Of a DNA stretch of 64,000 bases, positions 41,628 to 50,428 are shown piece after piece (within the stretch, counting starts at the first letter, position 1; every line of letters begins with the position of its first letter). Origin of the DNA: Micromonospora sp. RHAY321 (GTDB lineage: Bacteria > Actinomycetota > Actinomycetes > Mycobacteriales > Micromonosporaceae); contig NZ_JAMHIW010000001.1 in assembly GCF_023896955.1 (NCBI RefSeq), positions 806,001 to 870,000 of the forward strand. The letters are read 5' to 3'. The translations under genes were made by a program, and so were the position numbers. The notes under the pieces were generated by a model. That model made no database searches and was not told the DNA's origin. It was given only the letters and a program-made list of their open reading frames with translations.

Positions 41628-42341
41628 TCACCAGAGCTGCTGGACGAGGTCCGCCGCCTGCTCCTCCCACTGCGCGTACGCGTAGGGGAACGCGGAGACC
41701 TGGACGGTCTGCGCGGCGGTGGTCAGCGGCAGGTCCTGCCAACCGCCCACGTTCTTCAGTGCGCTGAAGAACGCCGTGGCGGCGTACTCCGGGTCGGTGA
41801 TCTGCTCGGGCGTGCCCCAACCGGACGACGGGCGCTGCTGGAACAGGCCCTGCGAGTCGTGGTCGTTGTACGCGCCGAGGTGGCCGAGGTTGTACAGCTT
41901 CGACTCCTGCAGCGAGGTGGCGATACCGATCACCGCGCCTCGGTCGCCGACGCCGGTCTTCTTGGCCGCGTCGACGATCGCCCGTGCGTTGGCGAGCTGC
42001 GCGTCGTCGAGCGGGATGCGCGACTGGGCGCCCTCGATGCCGTGGGGGATCAGTTCCTCGCGGCTCGGCTTGCCGGCCGGCGGCTTGCCGGTGGCGGAGC
42101 CGGTCGTCAGCCCGGACTCTACGGGCTGGTCCTCCTGACGTGCGGAGGTGGCGGCCTTGCCGGTGGCGAGGTCGATGGCGGCGACAGCGCCCTGGTGCGG
42201 CCCGGAGGTGACCGGGGCTGCGGCTGCCGTCGGTGCGAGCGCCAGGCCACCGAGGGCGGCAACACCCACAACGCTCAGCGCGGTCTTGCGGTACTGGTCC
42301 TTAGCGATGGCGGGGAGCCATCGAGTGAAGTCGACCTTCAC
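41628..42341 (-). CDS. secreted lysozyme-like (transglycosylase-fold) protein, paralogue 3 of 3
   Basis: 237 residues, GTG start with AAAGGG about 10 nt upstream. Sec signal: a basic start (KVDFTRWLPAIAKDQYRK) then a hydrophobic stretch and AAAA-P cleavage site near residue 42. A disordered Gly/Ser/Lys spacer (residues 45-105) leads to the domain: IATSLQESKLYNLGHLGAYN and DHDSQGLFQQRPSSGWG, then QDLPLTTAAQTVQVSAFPYA. The catalytic-type Glu is conserved. Very similar to the gene at 37996 in the last 130 residues. A GGAAT-N18-GTT promoter motif lies about 95-125 bp upstream. Confidence 0.8.
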   Translation of the reverse strand: MKVDFTRWLPAIAKDQYRKTALSVVGVAALGGLALAPTAAAAPVTSGPHQGAVAAIDLATGKAATSARQEDQPVESGLTTGSATGKPPAGKPSREELIPHGIEGAQSRIPLDDAQLANARAIVDAAKKTGVGDRGAVIGIATSLQESKLYNLGHLGAYNDHDSQGLFQQRPSSGWGTPEQITDPEYAATAFFSALKNVGGWQDLPLTTAAQTVQVSAFPYAYAQWEEQAADLVQQLW

Positions 42342-42730
42342 GATGGTTGCCCTTTCGATCGTGCGGAGCGCTCCGGGGTGAACACTCCTCGGGAGATGAC
42401 CGCGGAAAAGGGTTTGGGCTCCGGCGGTACGGGGGACACAACCAGGTTCACCTGTCGGGCATTCCGGAAATGCCCACGCTCGGCGAGGTGCGGTCCCGGT
42501 CACCCCCGGAAACCGGACAGGTCAACCTCTCACCGCCTGCGCCCGGCAATAGTGACGCAGAGTGGCCTTCGGGGCGGTAGGCCACTCCCACCCAACAGCC
42601 TTTGCGCTGCTTCAACAGACGCAACAGTTACGGACCGTGCGGACCTGTCGACAACCTCCGGAGCCACCCGAAACTCGCCTTACGCAGGTCAAGGGACGTG
42701 TTGCGTCTGTGTCAGACGGTGTCAGACCGG
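42342..42730. other. 389-bp intergenic region before the lysozyme-like gene 3
   Basis: Besides the promoter motif at 42440-42465 it contains a hairpin GAGTGGCC/GGCCACTC (42560-42567 with 42580-42587, 12-nt loop), probably the terminator of the VOC gene upstream, and a short AT-richer stretch near 42590-42640. No coding region is supported. Confidence 0.6.
42440..42465 (-). promoter_or_regulatory. sigma-R/SigH-type promoter motif before lysozyme-like gene 3, with overlapping palindrome
   Basis: On the minus strand GGAAT (42465-42461), 18 bases, GTT (42442-42440), the same spacing as the three copies near 38.8 kb. The -35 box lies inside GGGCATT-n5-AATGCCC (42457-42475), a perfect dyad that could be a repressor site. 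Confidence 0.6.
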
Positions 42731-43207
42731 TCAGGACCGGTCAGAACGATCACGTCCGGTGCTGGCGCCGTCCGTCTCGGCCCGCTCCTCCGGCGGGTGC
42801 AGCTCCTGAAAGACGGTGATCTGAAGGTCGGCCGGCGCGGCGAGGCGGGCGTTGAGCGACTGCCAGGGGGTGCGGGTGGGTGGCGCGATCTCGCTCGCCC
42901 CGGCGGCGACGAGTCGGGAGGTCGTCTCTCGGGCGTCGTCCACCTCGAAGGCCACCCGGATGCGGGGCGCGACCTGTCGGCCTACCTCGACCTCGTCGAT
43001 CATGCGCTTCTGCGCCGGGTTGGCGATCTCCAAGGTCGCGCGGCCGGCGTCCAGGATCACCACCCGGGCGTCCCCGTCGCCGCTGAACGCCGCCTCCTCA
43101 CGCAGGCCGAGCGCGTCCCGGAAGAAGGCGACGGCCGCCTCGTGGTCCGCTGCCTCCACGACGAGGCGCAGCTGACGGACGACGGGTGCGGGGTGCTCGG
43201 CTGCCAT
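42731..43207 (-). CDS. VOC-family (glyoxalase-fold) protein
   Basis: 158 residues from the ATG ending at 43207, with a weak ribosome binding site. One glyoxalase/bleomycin-resistance module: RQLRLVVEAADHEAAVAFFRDALG at the N-terminus, then ARVVILDAGRATLEIAN and IRVAFEVDDARETTSRLVAAGA, and LNARLAAPADLQITVFQEL at the end. As a single module it probably works as a dimer. No metal-ligand set marks it as true glyoxalase I. It may be an antibiotic-binding or lyase-like protein; target unknown. Confidence 0.88.
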   Translation of the reverse strand: MAAEHPAPVVRQLRLVVEAADHEAAVAFFRDALGLREEAAFSGDGDARVVILDAGRATLEIANPAQKRMIDEVEVGRQVAPRIRVAFEVDDARETTSRLVAAGASEIAPPTRTPWQSLNARLAAPADLQITVFQELHPPEERAETDGASTGRDRSDRS

Positions 43208-43408
43208 GAGCGGGATGATAGCGCCGGCCAGCGGCGCTAGATCGGGACCGTCCGGAAGGGAGCGGCCATGGACGAAGCCGAGAGCGGCGACACGTACCTG
43301 CCGCGCCCGGTCGGCCGGGTCCGCCTCACCGACGCGGCGTGTGCGCCGAGGCAGGGCGACGAGGGGGCCCCGGACGCCGCCCACCGGCCCGCGACCGGAA
43401 AACCACGC

Positions 43409-44038
43409 TCAGTGGCCCCGGGCCAGCCACTCCTCCAGGTGCGGGGCCTCCGCGCCGATCGTGGTGTCGTCGCCGTGCCCGGTGTGCACGACAGTCTCCG
43501 CCGGCAGGCTGAGCAGGCGGGTACGGATCGACCGGACGATGGTGTCGAAGTCGCTGTACGAGCGGCCGGTGGCACCCGGCCCGCCGGCGAAGAGCGTGTC
43601 GCCGGTGAACACCGCGCCCAGCTCCGGGGCGTGGAAGCTGCACGCGCCGGGGCTGTGCCCGGGGGTGTGCAGCACCCGCAGCGTGGTGCCGGCCACCTCG
43701 ATGCTCTGCCCGTCGTGCAGCTCGCCGTGCGGTGGCAACTGGGGGTGGACCATGTCCCAGAGCACCCGGTCGGCGGCGTGCAACAGCACGGGCGCGCCGG
43801 TGGCCCGGGCCAGCTCGGGCGCCACCCGGACGTGGTCGTCGTGCGCGTGGGTGGCCAGGATCGCCCGGACGTGGCGGTCGCCCACCAGGGTGAGGATCGC
43901 GTCCACGTCGTGCGGCGCGTCCAGGACGACGCACTCGCTGTCGTCGCCGAGCACCCAGACGTTGTTGTCCACGTCGAAGGTCTGCCCGTCCAGGGAGAAC
44001 GTGCCGGAGGTGACCGCGTGGTCGACCCGGGCGGTCAC
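43409..44038 (-). CDS. MBL-fold metallo-hydrolase, partner of mycothiol-dependent formaldehyde oxidation
   Basis: 209 residues; GTG start overlaps the stop of the dehydrogenase gene by 4 bp (GTGA). The metallo-beta-lactamase fold has [17 protein letters not shown] (H-x-H-x-D-H), [14 protein letters not shown] and [15 protein letters not shown], plus [13 protein letters not shown], which supply all zinc ligands of the glyoxalase II-like group. In mycobacteria an orthologous pair (Rv2259-Rv2260) is arranged the same way. A role in hydrolysing S-formylmycothiol, the dehydrogenase product, is likely but unproven. Confidence 0.9.
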   Translation of the reverse strand: MTARVDHAVTSGTFSLDGQTFDVDNNVWVLGDDSECVVLDAPHDVDAILTLVGDRHVRAILATHAHDDHVRVAPELARATGAPVLLHAADRVLWDMVHPQLPPHGELHDGQSIEVAGTTLRVLHTPGHSPGACSFHAPELGAVFTGDTLFAGGPGATGRSYSDFDTIVRSIRTRLLSLPAETVVHTGHGDDTTIGAEAPHLEEWLARGH

Positions 44039-45123
44039 GGGAACACCACCACCGAGCGGAGCACGTCGCCGTGGTGCATCCGGTCGAACGCGTTCTCCAC
44101 CTGGTCGAGCGCGATCTCCTCGGTGACGAACGCGTCCAGGTCGAGCCGGCCCTGCAGGTACAGCTCGGTGAGCATGGGGAAGTCCCGACTGGGCAGGCAG
44201 TCACCGTACCAGCTGGACTTGAGTGCGCCGCCGCGCCCGAAGACGTCCAGCAGCGGCAGCTCGATCTGCATCTGCGGGGTGGGCACGCCCACCAGCACCA
44301 CCGTGCCGGCCAGGTCCCGGGCGTAGAACGCCTGCTTCCACGTCTCCGGCCGGCCCACCGCGTCGATCACCACGTCAGCGCCGAAGCCACCGGTGGCGGC
44401 ACGGATCGCCTCGACCGGGTCGGTCTCGGAGGCGTTGACGGTGTGCGTGGCGCCGAACTTTCGGGCCCAGTCCAGTTTGCGGCTGTCGGTGTCCACCGCG
44501 ACGATCGTCGTGGCGCCGGCGAGGGCCGCGCCGGTGACCGCCGCGTCGCCGACGCCGCCGCAGCCGATCACCGCGACCGAGTCGCCGCGGGTGACGTTGC
44601 CGGTGTTCATGGCCGCGCCCAGCCCGGCCATCACGCCGCAGCCGAGCAGGCCCACCGCGGCGGGTCGGGCGGCCGGGTCCACCTTGGTGCACTGCCCGGC
44701 GTGCACGAGGGTCTTCTCGGCGAACGCGCCGATGCCGAGTGCGGGGGCGAGTTCGGTGCCGTCGGTGAGGGTCATGCGCTGGGTGGCGTTGTGGGTGTTG
44801 AAGCAGTACCAGGGGCGGCCCCGGCGGCAGGCGCGGCAGACCCCGCAGACCGCCCGCCAGTTGAGCACCACGAAGTCGCCCGGGGCGACCTCGGTGACGC
44901 CCTCCCCCACCTGCTCGACGATGCCCGCCGCCTCGTGGCCGAGCAGGAACGGGTAGTCGTCGTTGATGCCACCCTCGCGGTAGTGCAGGTCGGTGTGGCA
45001 GACCCCGCAGGACTGGATCCGGACGATCGCCTCAGCCGGGCCGGGATCGGGCACCACGATGGTGGTGACCTCGACCGGCGCGCCCTTGCTGCGGGAGATG
45101 ACTCCCCGGACTTCCTGGCTCAC
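44035..45123 (-). CDS. mscR: S-(hydroxymethyl)mycothiol dehydrogenase
   Basis: 362 residues. Zinc-dependent medium-chain dehydrogenase: catalytic zinc site [16 protein letters not shown] and [15 protein letters not shown], structural zinc site [15 protein letters not shown] (four cysteines), and NAD site [19 protein letters not shown]. These features and the sequence [16 protein letters not shown] match mycothiol-dependent formaldehyde dehydrogenase (MscR of mycobacteria, also reported as S-nitrosomycothiol reductase). It oxidises the formaldehyde adduct of mycothiol with NAD+. The next gene (MBL hydrolase) is translationally coupled. Confident from motifs and context. Confidence 0.9.
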   Translation of the reverse strand: MSQEVRGVISRSKGAPVEVTTIVVPDPGPAEAIVRIQSCGVCHTDLHYREGGINDDYPFLLGHEAAGIVEQVGEGVTEVAPGDFVVLNWRAVCGVCRACRRGRPWYCFNTHNATQRMTLTDGTELAPALGIGAFAEKTLVHAGQCTKVDPAARPAAVGLLGCGVMAGLGAAMNTGNVTRGDSVAVIGCGGVGDAAVTGAALAGATTIVAVDTDSRKLDWARKFGATHTVNASETDPVEAIRAATGGFGADVVIDAVGRPETWKQAFYARDLAGTVVLVGVPTPQMQIELPLLDVFGRGGALKSSWYGDCLPSRDFPMLTELYLQGRLDLDAFVTEEIALDQVENAFDRMHHGDVLRSVVVFP

Positions 45124-45307
45124 TGCGCCTCCTGCTGGTGATCTGCGGCGGAGCTGGTGCCGGGCGGGCGGGTGCGCCGGCCCGGCGTTGGGCCCCTGGC
45201 GAACCTACCGCGATCACCACGGCTGGCCCAGTCGGCCGGTTGGCGGGTTATCGCCGGTCGGGACGGGTACGCGGGCCGCATTCGAGCCACGGCCACGGGG
45301 AGTGAAC

Positions 45308-45727
45308 ATGAAGCTGGCGCACCTGCCGCTACGGGTCAGCATCGGCGCGTACATCCTCAACTCGGGTCTGACCAAGCGGAACCTGGAGGGCGAGGCCGCG
45401 CAGGGCATGCACGGGATGGCCGTGGCGGCCGTTCCGCAGCTCGGCCAACTGGAGCCGGCGCGGTTCGCCAAGCTGCTGTCGTACTCGGAGATGGCCCTGG
45501 GGGCCGCGCTGATCGCCCCGTTCGTCCCGGCCACCCTGGCCGGGCTGGGCCTGACCGCGTTCGGCGTTGGCCTGGTGCAGCTCTACCTGAAGACGCCGGG
45601 GATGCGCGAGGCGGGCAGCGTGCGCCCGACGCAGCAGGGCAGCGGCCTGGCGAAGGACGTGTGGCTGGTCGGCGCCGGGTTGACCCTGGTGCTGGAGGGG
45701 TTGACGCACGGCCGCCGGCACCACTGA
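45308..45727 (+). CDS. DoxX-like membrane protein
   Basis: 139 residues. Begins MKLAHLPLRVSIGAYILNSG and has about four hydrophobic segments with LSYSEMALGAALIAPFVPATLAGLG and DVWLVGAGLTLVLEG, in the pattern of DoxX/TQO-small-subunit-like proteins. Actinobacterial members of this size are often found alone and have no defined reaction; a link to thiosulfate oxidation is only by family. The ATG has a weak ribosome binding site (AGTGAAC). The region 45124-45307, shared with the divergent mscR operon, is otherwise empty. Confidence 0.75.
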   Translation: MKLAHLPLRVSIGAYILNSGLTKRNLEGEAAQGMHGMAVAAVPQLGQLEPARFAKLLSYSEMALGAALIAPFVPATLAGLGLTAFGVGLVQLYLKTPGMREAGSVRPTQQGSGLAKDVWLVGAGLTLVLEGLTHGRRHH

Positions 45728-45796
45728 TCCGACCGACGCGAGGGTCGGCCGGCCGCGGCAGGCGTGAGCTGGCCGCGCCGGGGTAGCAGGGCCGCC

Positions 45797-46684
45797 ATGA
45801 CCGACGTGACCGTGGTGGTGGCCACCCGCAACCGACGTGCGCAACTGCTCGACACGCTGGGCCGGCACGCCGCCCCGGTGATCGTGGTGGACAACGGCTC
45901 CGACGACGGCACCCCGGCCGCGGTGGCCCGGGCCTTTCCCGCGGTGCGGGTGGTGCGGCTCGACGGGAACGCGGGCGCTGGCGCGGCCCGCAACATCGGC
46001 GTCGAGCTGGCCGACACTCCCTTCGTGGCGTTCGCCGACGACGACTCGTACTGGGCGCCGGGTGCGCTGGAACGAGCCGCCGCAATCCTGCGGGGGCACC
46101 CCGGCACCGGCCTGCTCACCGGGCAGGTGCGGGTCGGGCGGGAGCAGCGGCTCGACCCGGTGTCCGCCGCGATGGCCCGCGCGCCGCTGGGCACCCCGCC
46201 GGGCGCGCCGGGGCCCGCGGTGCTGGGCTTCCTGGCCTGCGCGGTGGTGCTGCGCCGCTCGGCGTTCCAGCAGGTCGGCGGCTTTACCGAGCGGCTGGGC
46301 ACGTACGGCGAGGAGGCGCTGCTGGCGATGGACCTGGCCGCGGCCGGCTGGCAGTTGGCGTACGCCGACGAGGTGGTGGCTCACCATCTGCCTCTGCCGG
46401 CGGGACGGGACGGGCTGGCCCGGCAGCGGATGGAGGCGCGCAACCGGCTGCTCACCGCGCTGCTGCGCCGCCCGGCCGGGGTGGTGCTGCGCACGGCGGC
46501 CACCGTGGCCCGGGACGCCGCCGGCCGGGGCGGGCTGTTCGACGTCGGCCGTGAGGTGGGGTGGGCGCTGCGGGGCCGGCGCCGGTTGCCGGCCGAGGTG
46601 GAGGCGGCCCTGCGCACCCTGGCCCGGCGTGAGGCAGGCGAGCCGGTCGCGCCGCCGCCGGCCCGGGTGGCCCCGGCCGGCTGA
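45797..46684 (+). CDS. GT2-family glycosyltransferase
   Basis: 295 residues from the ATG at 45797. GT-A fold of family 2: VTVVVATRNRRAQLLDTLG at the start, VVDNGSDDGTPAAV, then FVAFADDDSYWAPGALE with the D-D-D metal site near residue 80, and GEEALLAMDLAAAGWQLAYADE with the acceptor-site acids. No membrane helices beyond a weak one near the end. The sugar donor and acceptor cannot be predicted. It stands alone between the DoxX-like and LtrA genes, with no other glycan genes nearby. Confidence 0.9.
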   Translation: MTDVTVVVATRNRRAQLLDTLGRHAAPVIVVDNGSDDGTPAAVARAFPAVRVVRLDGNAGAGAARNIGVELADTPFVAFADDDSYWAPGALERAAAILRGHPGTGLLTGQVRVGREQRLDPVSAAMARAPLGTPPGAPGPAVLGFLACAVVLRRSAFQQVGGFTERLGTYGEEALLAMDLAAAGWQLAYADEVVAHHLPLPAGRDGLARQRMEARNRLLTALLRRPAGVVLRTAATVARDAAGRGGLFDVGREVGWALRGRRRLPAEVEAALRTLARREAGEPVAPPPARVAPAG

Positions 46685-46756
46685 CCTCGCCCTGCGGCGA
46701 TCATTCTCGGGACGGGTGCCGGGCTCGCTATCGTGTGGGCGACCCGAGGAGCTGCG

Positions 46757-47944
46757 TTGACCCGTTCCCCATCCGTGCGGCCGTTCTACCGGCCGATGAG
46801 GCCCCGTTCCCGGGATGAGCCGCACCGCTCGGCCACTCCGCTGGAGCTGTTCTTCGACCTCTGCTTCGTGGTGGCCGTGGCGCAGGCCGCCAGCAGCCTG
46901 CACCACGACGTCTCCGAGGGTCACCTCGGTCACGCGGTGACCAGTTACGTGATGGTGTTCTTCGCGATCTGGTGGTCGTGGATGAACTTCACCTGGTTCG
47001 CCTCGGCCTACGACACCGACGACGACGTCTACCGGATCACCGCGCTGGTGCAGATCACCGGAGCACTGATCCTGGCGGCCGGGGTGCCGCGCGCCTTCGC
47101 CGACGGCGACTTCACCGTCATCACCTACGGGTACGTGGTGATGCGGCTGGCTGCCGTCGTGCAGTGGAGCCGAGCGGCAGTCGGCGACCCGGCGCACCGC
47201 GCGGCGGCACGCCGCTACGCGATCGGCGTGACCGTGGTGCAGGTCGGCTGGTTGCTGCGGTTGGCTCTGCCCGCCGAGTGGGGCATGGCGTCGTTCGTGC
47301 TGCTGGCGCTGGCCGACCTGCTCGTGCCGGCGGTGGCCGAGCGACCTGGAATGACCCCGTGGCATCCCCGGCACATCGCCGAGCGGTACGGACTGTTCAC
47401 CCTCATCGTGCTCGGTGAGGTGGTGCTGTCCGTCTCGGTGGCGATCCAGACCGAGCTGGACGCCGGCGACCAGAACCTGTGGACGCTCACCGCGGCGGGT
47501 GTGATCATCGTGTTCGCGCTCTGGTGGCTCTACTTCGACCGGCCGATCGAGGCGCCCGACCGGCTGCCCTACTCGCTGGTCTGGGGCTACGGCCACTATC
47601 TGATCTTCGCCGCGGTCGCCGCGGTCGGCGCGGGCCTGGTCGTGGCGGTGGACCACGAGCGGCACATCGGGCACGTCTCCGGGGTCACCGCCGGGTACGC
47701 GGTCGCCGTCCCGGTCGCCGTCTACCTGCTCACCGTCTGGGTGCTGCACGTCCGCCGGCAGCAGCACGGGGCGGTGGTCGTCGCCTTTCCCGTCGTCGCG
47801 CTGTTGGCGCTGCTCGCGCCGCTGGGCCCGGCCCCGGTCCACGTGCTCGCGCTGCTCCTCTTCGCCCTGGTGGCGCTGACGGTGTTGATGCGCAGGCGCG
47901 ACGTCCGACGGGGCACGATGCCGGTTGACGCCGACCCGGCCTGA
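46757..47944 (+). CDS. low-temperature requirement A (LtrA) family membrane protein
   Basis: 395 residues. The TTG at 46757 is chosen because GAGGAG lies 6 nt upstream; an ATG 39 bp later is the alternative. About ten membrane helices. The LtrA signature ATPLELFFDLCFVVAVAQAAS follows the basic N-terminus, and HIAERYGLFTLIVLGEVVLSV is the second conserved block. Named from a Listeria cold-growth gene; the molecular function is unknown, though it may be transport. It is followed 67 bp later by the photolyase gene on the same strand. Confidence 0.92.
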   Translation: MTRSPSVRPFYRPMRPRSRDEPHRSATPLELFFDLCFVVAVAQAASSLHHDVSEGHLGHAVTSYVMVFFAIWWSWMNFTWFASAYDTDDDVYRITALVQITGALILAAGVPRAFADGDFTVITYGYVVMRLAAVVQWSRAAVGDPAHRAAARRYAIGVTVVQVGWLLRLALPAEWGMASFVLLALADLLVPAVAERPGMTPWHPRHIAERYGLFTLIVLGEVVLSVSVAIQTELDAGDQNLWTLTAAGVIIVFALWWLYFDRPIEAPDRLPYSLVWGYGHYLIFAAVAAVGAGLVVAVDHERHIGHVSGVTAGYAVAVPVAVYLLTVWVLHVRRQQHGAVVVAFPVVALLALLAPLGPAPVHVLALLLFALVALTVLMRRRDVRRGTMPVDADPA

Positions 47945-48010
47945 TTCGGCACCCCCGGGGTTCCGGCCCGCCACCGGGCGCGACGGCCCGGAAGTCGGCA
48001 GAATTGCGGC

Positions 48011-49468
48011 ATGCTTCGCCGCCGATGGCTGTTGGCCGACCAGCTCGGGCCACACTTCCTCGACGACCCCGACCAGCCGGTGCTGCTGGTGGAGATCCGG
48101 GAGATGTTCCGCCGTCGGCCCATGCACCGTCAGAAGGCGCACCTGATCCTCTCCGCGCTGCGGCACCGCGCCGCGGAGCTGGGCGACCGGGCGCTGCTGC
48201 TGCGGACCGACACGTTCCGAGAGGCGCTGGCGCAGGTCGGCGAGCCCGTGGAGGTGTGCCATCCGCACTCCCGGGCGGCGCTGCGCTTCGCCCGGTCGGT
48301 CCCCGGGCTGACCGTGCTGCCGCCGCGCGGCTTCGTCACCAGCCAGGCCGACTTCGCCTCCTGGGCGGACCGGGCCCGGCGCGGCCCGCTGCGGATGACC
48401 GACTTCTACCGGCACGCCCGCCGCCGGCACGGTGTGCTGACCGCCGCCCCGGGCGACACGACCGGGCGACCCCGCACCGAGGGCCACGCCACGCCGGCGG
48501 CACCGCCACCGCCGCCACCGCCGATCGTCGAGGACGACATCGACGCGCAGGTCCGTCGCGAGCTGGACCGGTGGGCGGCCGACGGGGTGCGGTTCGTCGG
48601 CCGCGACGGCCCCCGCCGGTATCCGGCCACGCACGCCGAGGCGCAGGCCCGGCTGGAGCACTTCCTGACCCACCGGCTGCCCGGGTACGGCCGCTACGCC
48701 GACGTGATGAGCGTCGACGACCCGCTGTTCGCGCATTCGGTGCTCTCGTCCTCGTTCAACCTCGGGCTGCTCGACCCCGAGCCGGCCGTCCGCGCCGCCG
48801 AGCAGGCATGGCGGGCCGGCACCGCTGCGCGTACGGCGGTGGAGCCGTTCATCCGGGGGCTGCTCGGCTGGCGCGAGTTCCTCTGGCAGCTCTACTGGTA
48901 CTTCGAGCCGGGGTTCCGGGGCGCCGACTGGCTGGCCGCCACCGAGCCGCTGCCGGAGTGGTTCGCCGAGCTGGACGCCGACGCGGTCGAGGCCCGCTGC
49001 CTGTCCGACGTGCTCGCCAGCGTCCGGGACCGGGCGTGGACGCACCACGCCCCCCGACTGCTGGTGCTGGGCAACTACGCGTTGCAGCGCGGCTGGCGCC
49101 CGGCCGAGGTCGTGGACTGGTTCCGGCAGTGCTTCGTGGACGGCACCGACTGGGTGATGAACGCGACCGTGATCGGCATGAGCCAGTACGCCGACCTGGC
49201 CCGGGTGGACACGCGACCGTACGCGGTGGACGGCACCGACATCGACGAGATGAGTGACTACTGCTCCGGCTGCCGCTACGCGCCGGAGCGGGCGCTCGGC
49301 GACCTGGCGTGCCCGTACACCGGGGGTTTCGAGAGTTTCCTGCACCGCAACCGGGACCGGCTGGTGGCCGACCCCCGGCTCGCGGCCGAGCTGGCCCGCC
49401 GCGACGAGCCGGAGCACCGCGAGGCGGTGCTCGCCCAGGAGGAGAAGCGGGGCAGCAGCCCGCCCTGA
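48011..49468 (+). CDS. FeS-containing bacterial (6-4) photolyase (FeS-BCP/PhrB family)
   Basis: 485 residues. Deoxyribodipyrimidine photolyase-related protein of the FeS-BCP class: N-terminal Rossmann domain (LADQLGPHF, then MHRQKAHLIL), and FAD-binding C-terminal helical domain with LLGWREFLWQLYW and GTDWVMNATVIGMSQYAD. Cysteines 330, 418, 421 and 434 repeat the spacing of the four [4Fe-4S] ligands of PhrB (88, 3 and 13 residues apart). A proline run (PPPPPPP, near 162-168) lies in the interdomain linker. The family repairs (6-4) photoproducts with blue light. Light repair here matches the B12 photoreceptor at 13.1 kb. Confidence 0.92.
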   Translation: MLRRRWLLADQLGPHFLDDPDQPVLLVEIREMFRRRPMHRQKAHLILSALRHRAAELGDRALLLRTDTFREALAQVGEPVEVCHPHSRAALRFARSVPGLTVLPPRGFVTSQADFASWADRARRGPLRMTDFYRHARRRHGVLTAAPGDTTGRPRTEGHATPAAPPPPPPPIVEDDIDAQVRRELDRWAADGVRFVGRDGPRRYPATHAEAQARLEHFLTHRLPGYGRYADVMSVDDPLFAHSVLSSSFNLGLLDPEPAVRAAEQAWRAGTAARTAVEPFIRGLLGWREFLWQLYWYFEPGFRGADWLAATEPLPEWFAELDADAVEARCLSDVLASVRDRAWTHHAPRLLVLGNYALQRGWRPAEVVDWFRQCFVDGTDWVMNATVIGMSQYADLARVDTRPYAVDGTDIDEMSDYCSGCRYAPERALGDLACPYTGGFESFLHRNRDRLVADPRLAAELARRDEPEHREAVLAQEEKRGSSPP

Positions 49469-49471
49469 CCG

Positions 49472-50365
49472 TCAGCCGCCGGCCACGTCGGCGGCCGGCG
49501 CGGCGGCGGTGGGCGCGGCGGCGGTCGCCGGGCGGACGACGCCCCGGTTCAGGCCGGTGACGAGCAGCCGGTTGTAGGAGGCCGGCAGGAGTCGGGCGAG
49601 CAGGTCGGGCACCTTCGCCGACCAGCCGATCAGCACCCGGCCCCGGCGACGCTCGACGCCACGCAGGATCACCTCGGCGGCCCGTTCCGGCGCGATGGTG
49701 AGCAGCTTCTCGAACTGTGCCCGGCCGGCCGCGTACTCCTCGTGGGAGACGCCGCTGCCGACCCGGGCGTTCTCGGTGATCCGGGTGCGGATCCCGCCGG
49801 GATGCACCGAGGTGACGCCGATGCCGTCGTCGACCAGCTCGTGTCGCAGGGCCTCGGTGAAGCCGCGTACCGCGAACTTGCTCGCCGAGTAGGCGGTCTG
49901 CCCGGCCGGCGCGATCAGCCCGAACAGGCTGGAGATGTTGACCAGGTGCGCGCCCGGCTCCGCCTTGAGGGCGGGCAGCAACGCGTGGGTCAGCTGCACC
50001 ACGGCCCGGAAGTTGACGTCGATCACCCAACGGAACTCGTCGTACGTCACCTGGTCGAACCGGCCGCCGAGGCCGACACCGGCGTTGTTGATCAACAGCC
50101 GGACCCTCGGATGCCGCTGGCCGATCTCCGCGGCCACCTGGCCGGTGGCCGCCTCGTCGGCGAGGTCCACCACATGGGTGTGCAGGTGGCGGTCCGGGTG
50201 TTCGGCGCGGATCGCGGCGGTGACCACGTCCAGCCGCTCGGCGTCACGGTCCAGCAGGACCAGGTCGCTGCCCCGGCGGGCCAGGGCGTGCGCCAGTGCG
50301 GCACCGATGCCGCTGGCCGCGCCGGTGACCACGGCCGTGGCACCGGCGAAGTCGAACCTCTGCAC
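49472..50365 (-). CDS. short-chain dehydrogenase/reductase (SDR)
   Basis: 297 residues, GTG start behind AGGAGAGGAG. Classic SDR: AVVTGAASGIGAALAHALA (NAD(P) binding), LINNAGVG, ISSLFGLIAPAGQTAYSASKFAV with catalytic Ser, Tyr and Lys (Y-S-A-S-K). The Asp at the end of strand 2 (LLDRD) points to NAD rather than NADP. A C-terminal extension rich in A, P and V of about 25 residues is unusual but disordered. It is next to the Baeyer-Villiger monooxygenase gene on the same strand (63 bp), so it may reduce or make its ketone substrate. It converges with the photolyase gene (4 bp). Confidence 0.9.
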   Translation of the reverse strand: MQRFDFAGATAVVTGAASGIGAALAHALARRGSDLVLLDRDAERLDVVTAAIRAEHPDRHLHTHVVDLADEAATGQVAAEIGQRHPRVRLLINNAGVGLGGRFDQVTYDEFRWVIDVNFRAVVQLTHALLPALKAEPGAHLVNISSLFGLIAPAGQTAYSASKFAVRGFTEALRHELVDDGIGVTSVHPGGIRTRITENARVGSGVSHEEYAAGRAQFEKLLTIAPERAAEVILRGVERRRGRVLIGWSAKVPDLLARLLPASYNRLLVTGLNRGVVRPATAAAPTAAAPAADVAGG

Positions 50366-50428
50366 GATGGGTGCTCCTCTCCTGGCGGGTCTCCGGCGGA
50401 GGCCGGGATGTGCTCGGGGATGCGCCGC

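Noticed and set aside
43268-44326. A plus-strand frame starting MDEAESGDTYLPRP with a fair ribosome binding site
   Set aside because: After about 40 codons it runs antisense through the MBL hydrolase and dehydrogenase genes. It could at most be a leader remnant; nothing supports a protein.
45329-49417. A 1362-codon open frame on the minus strand across five plus-strand genes
   Set aside because: Composition is that of a GC-rich antisense frame (runs of R, G, P, H, Q), no family motifs, and it covers five well-supported genes.
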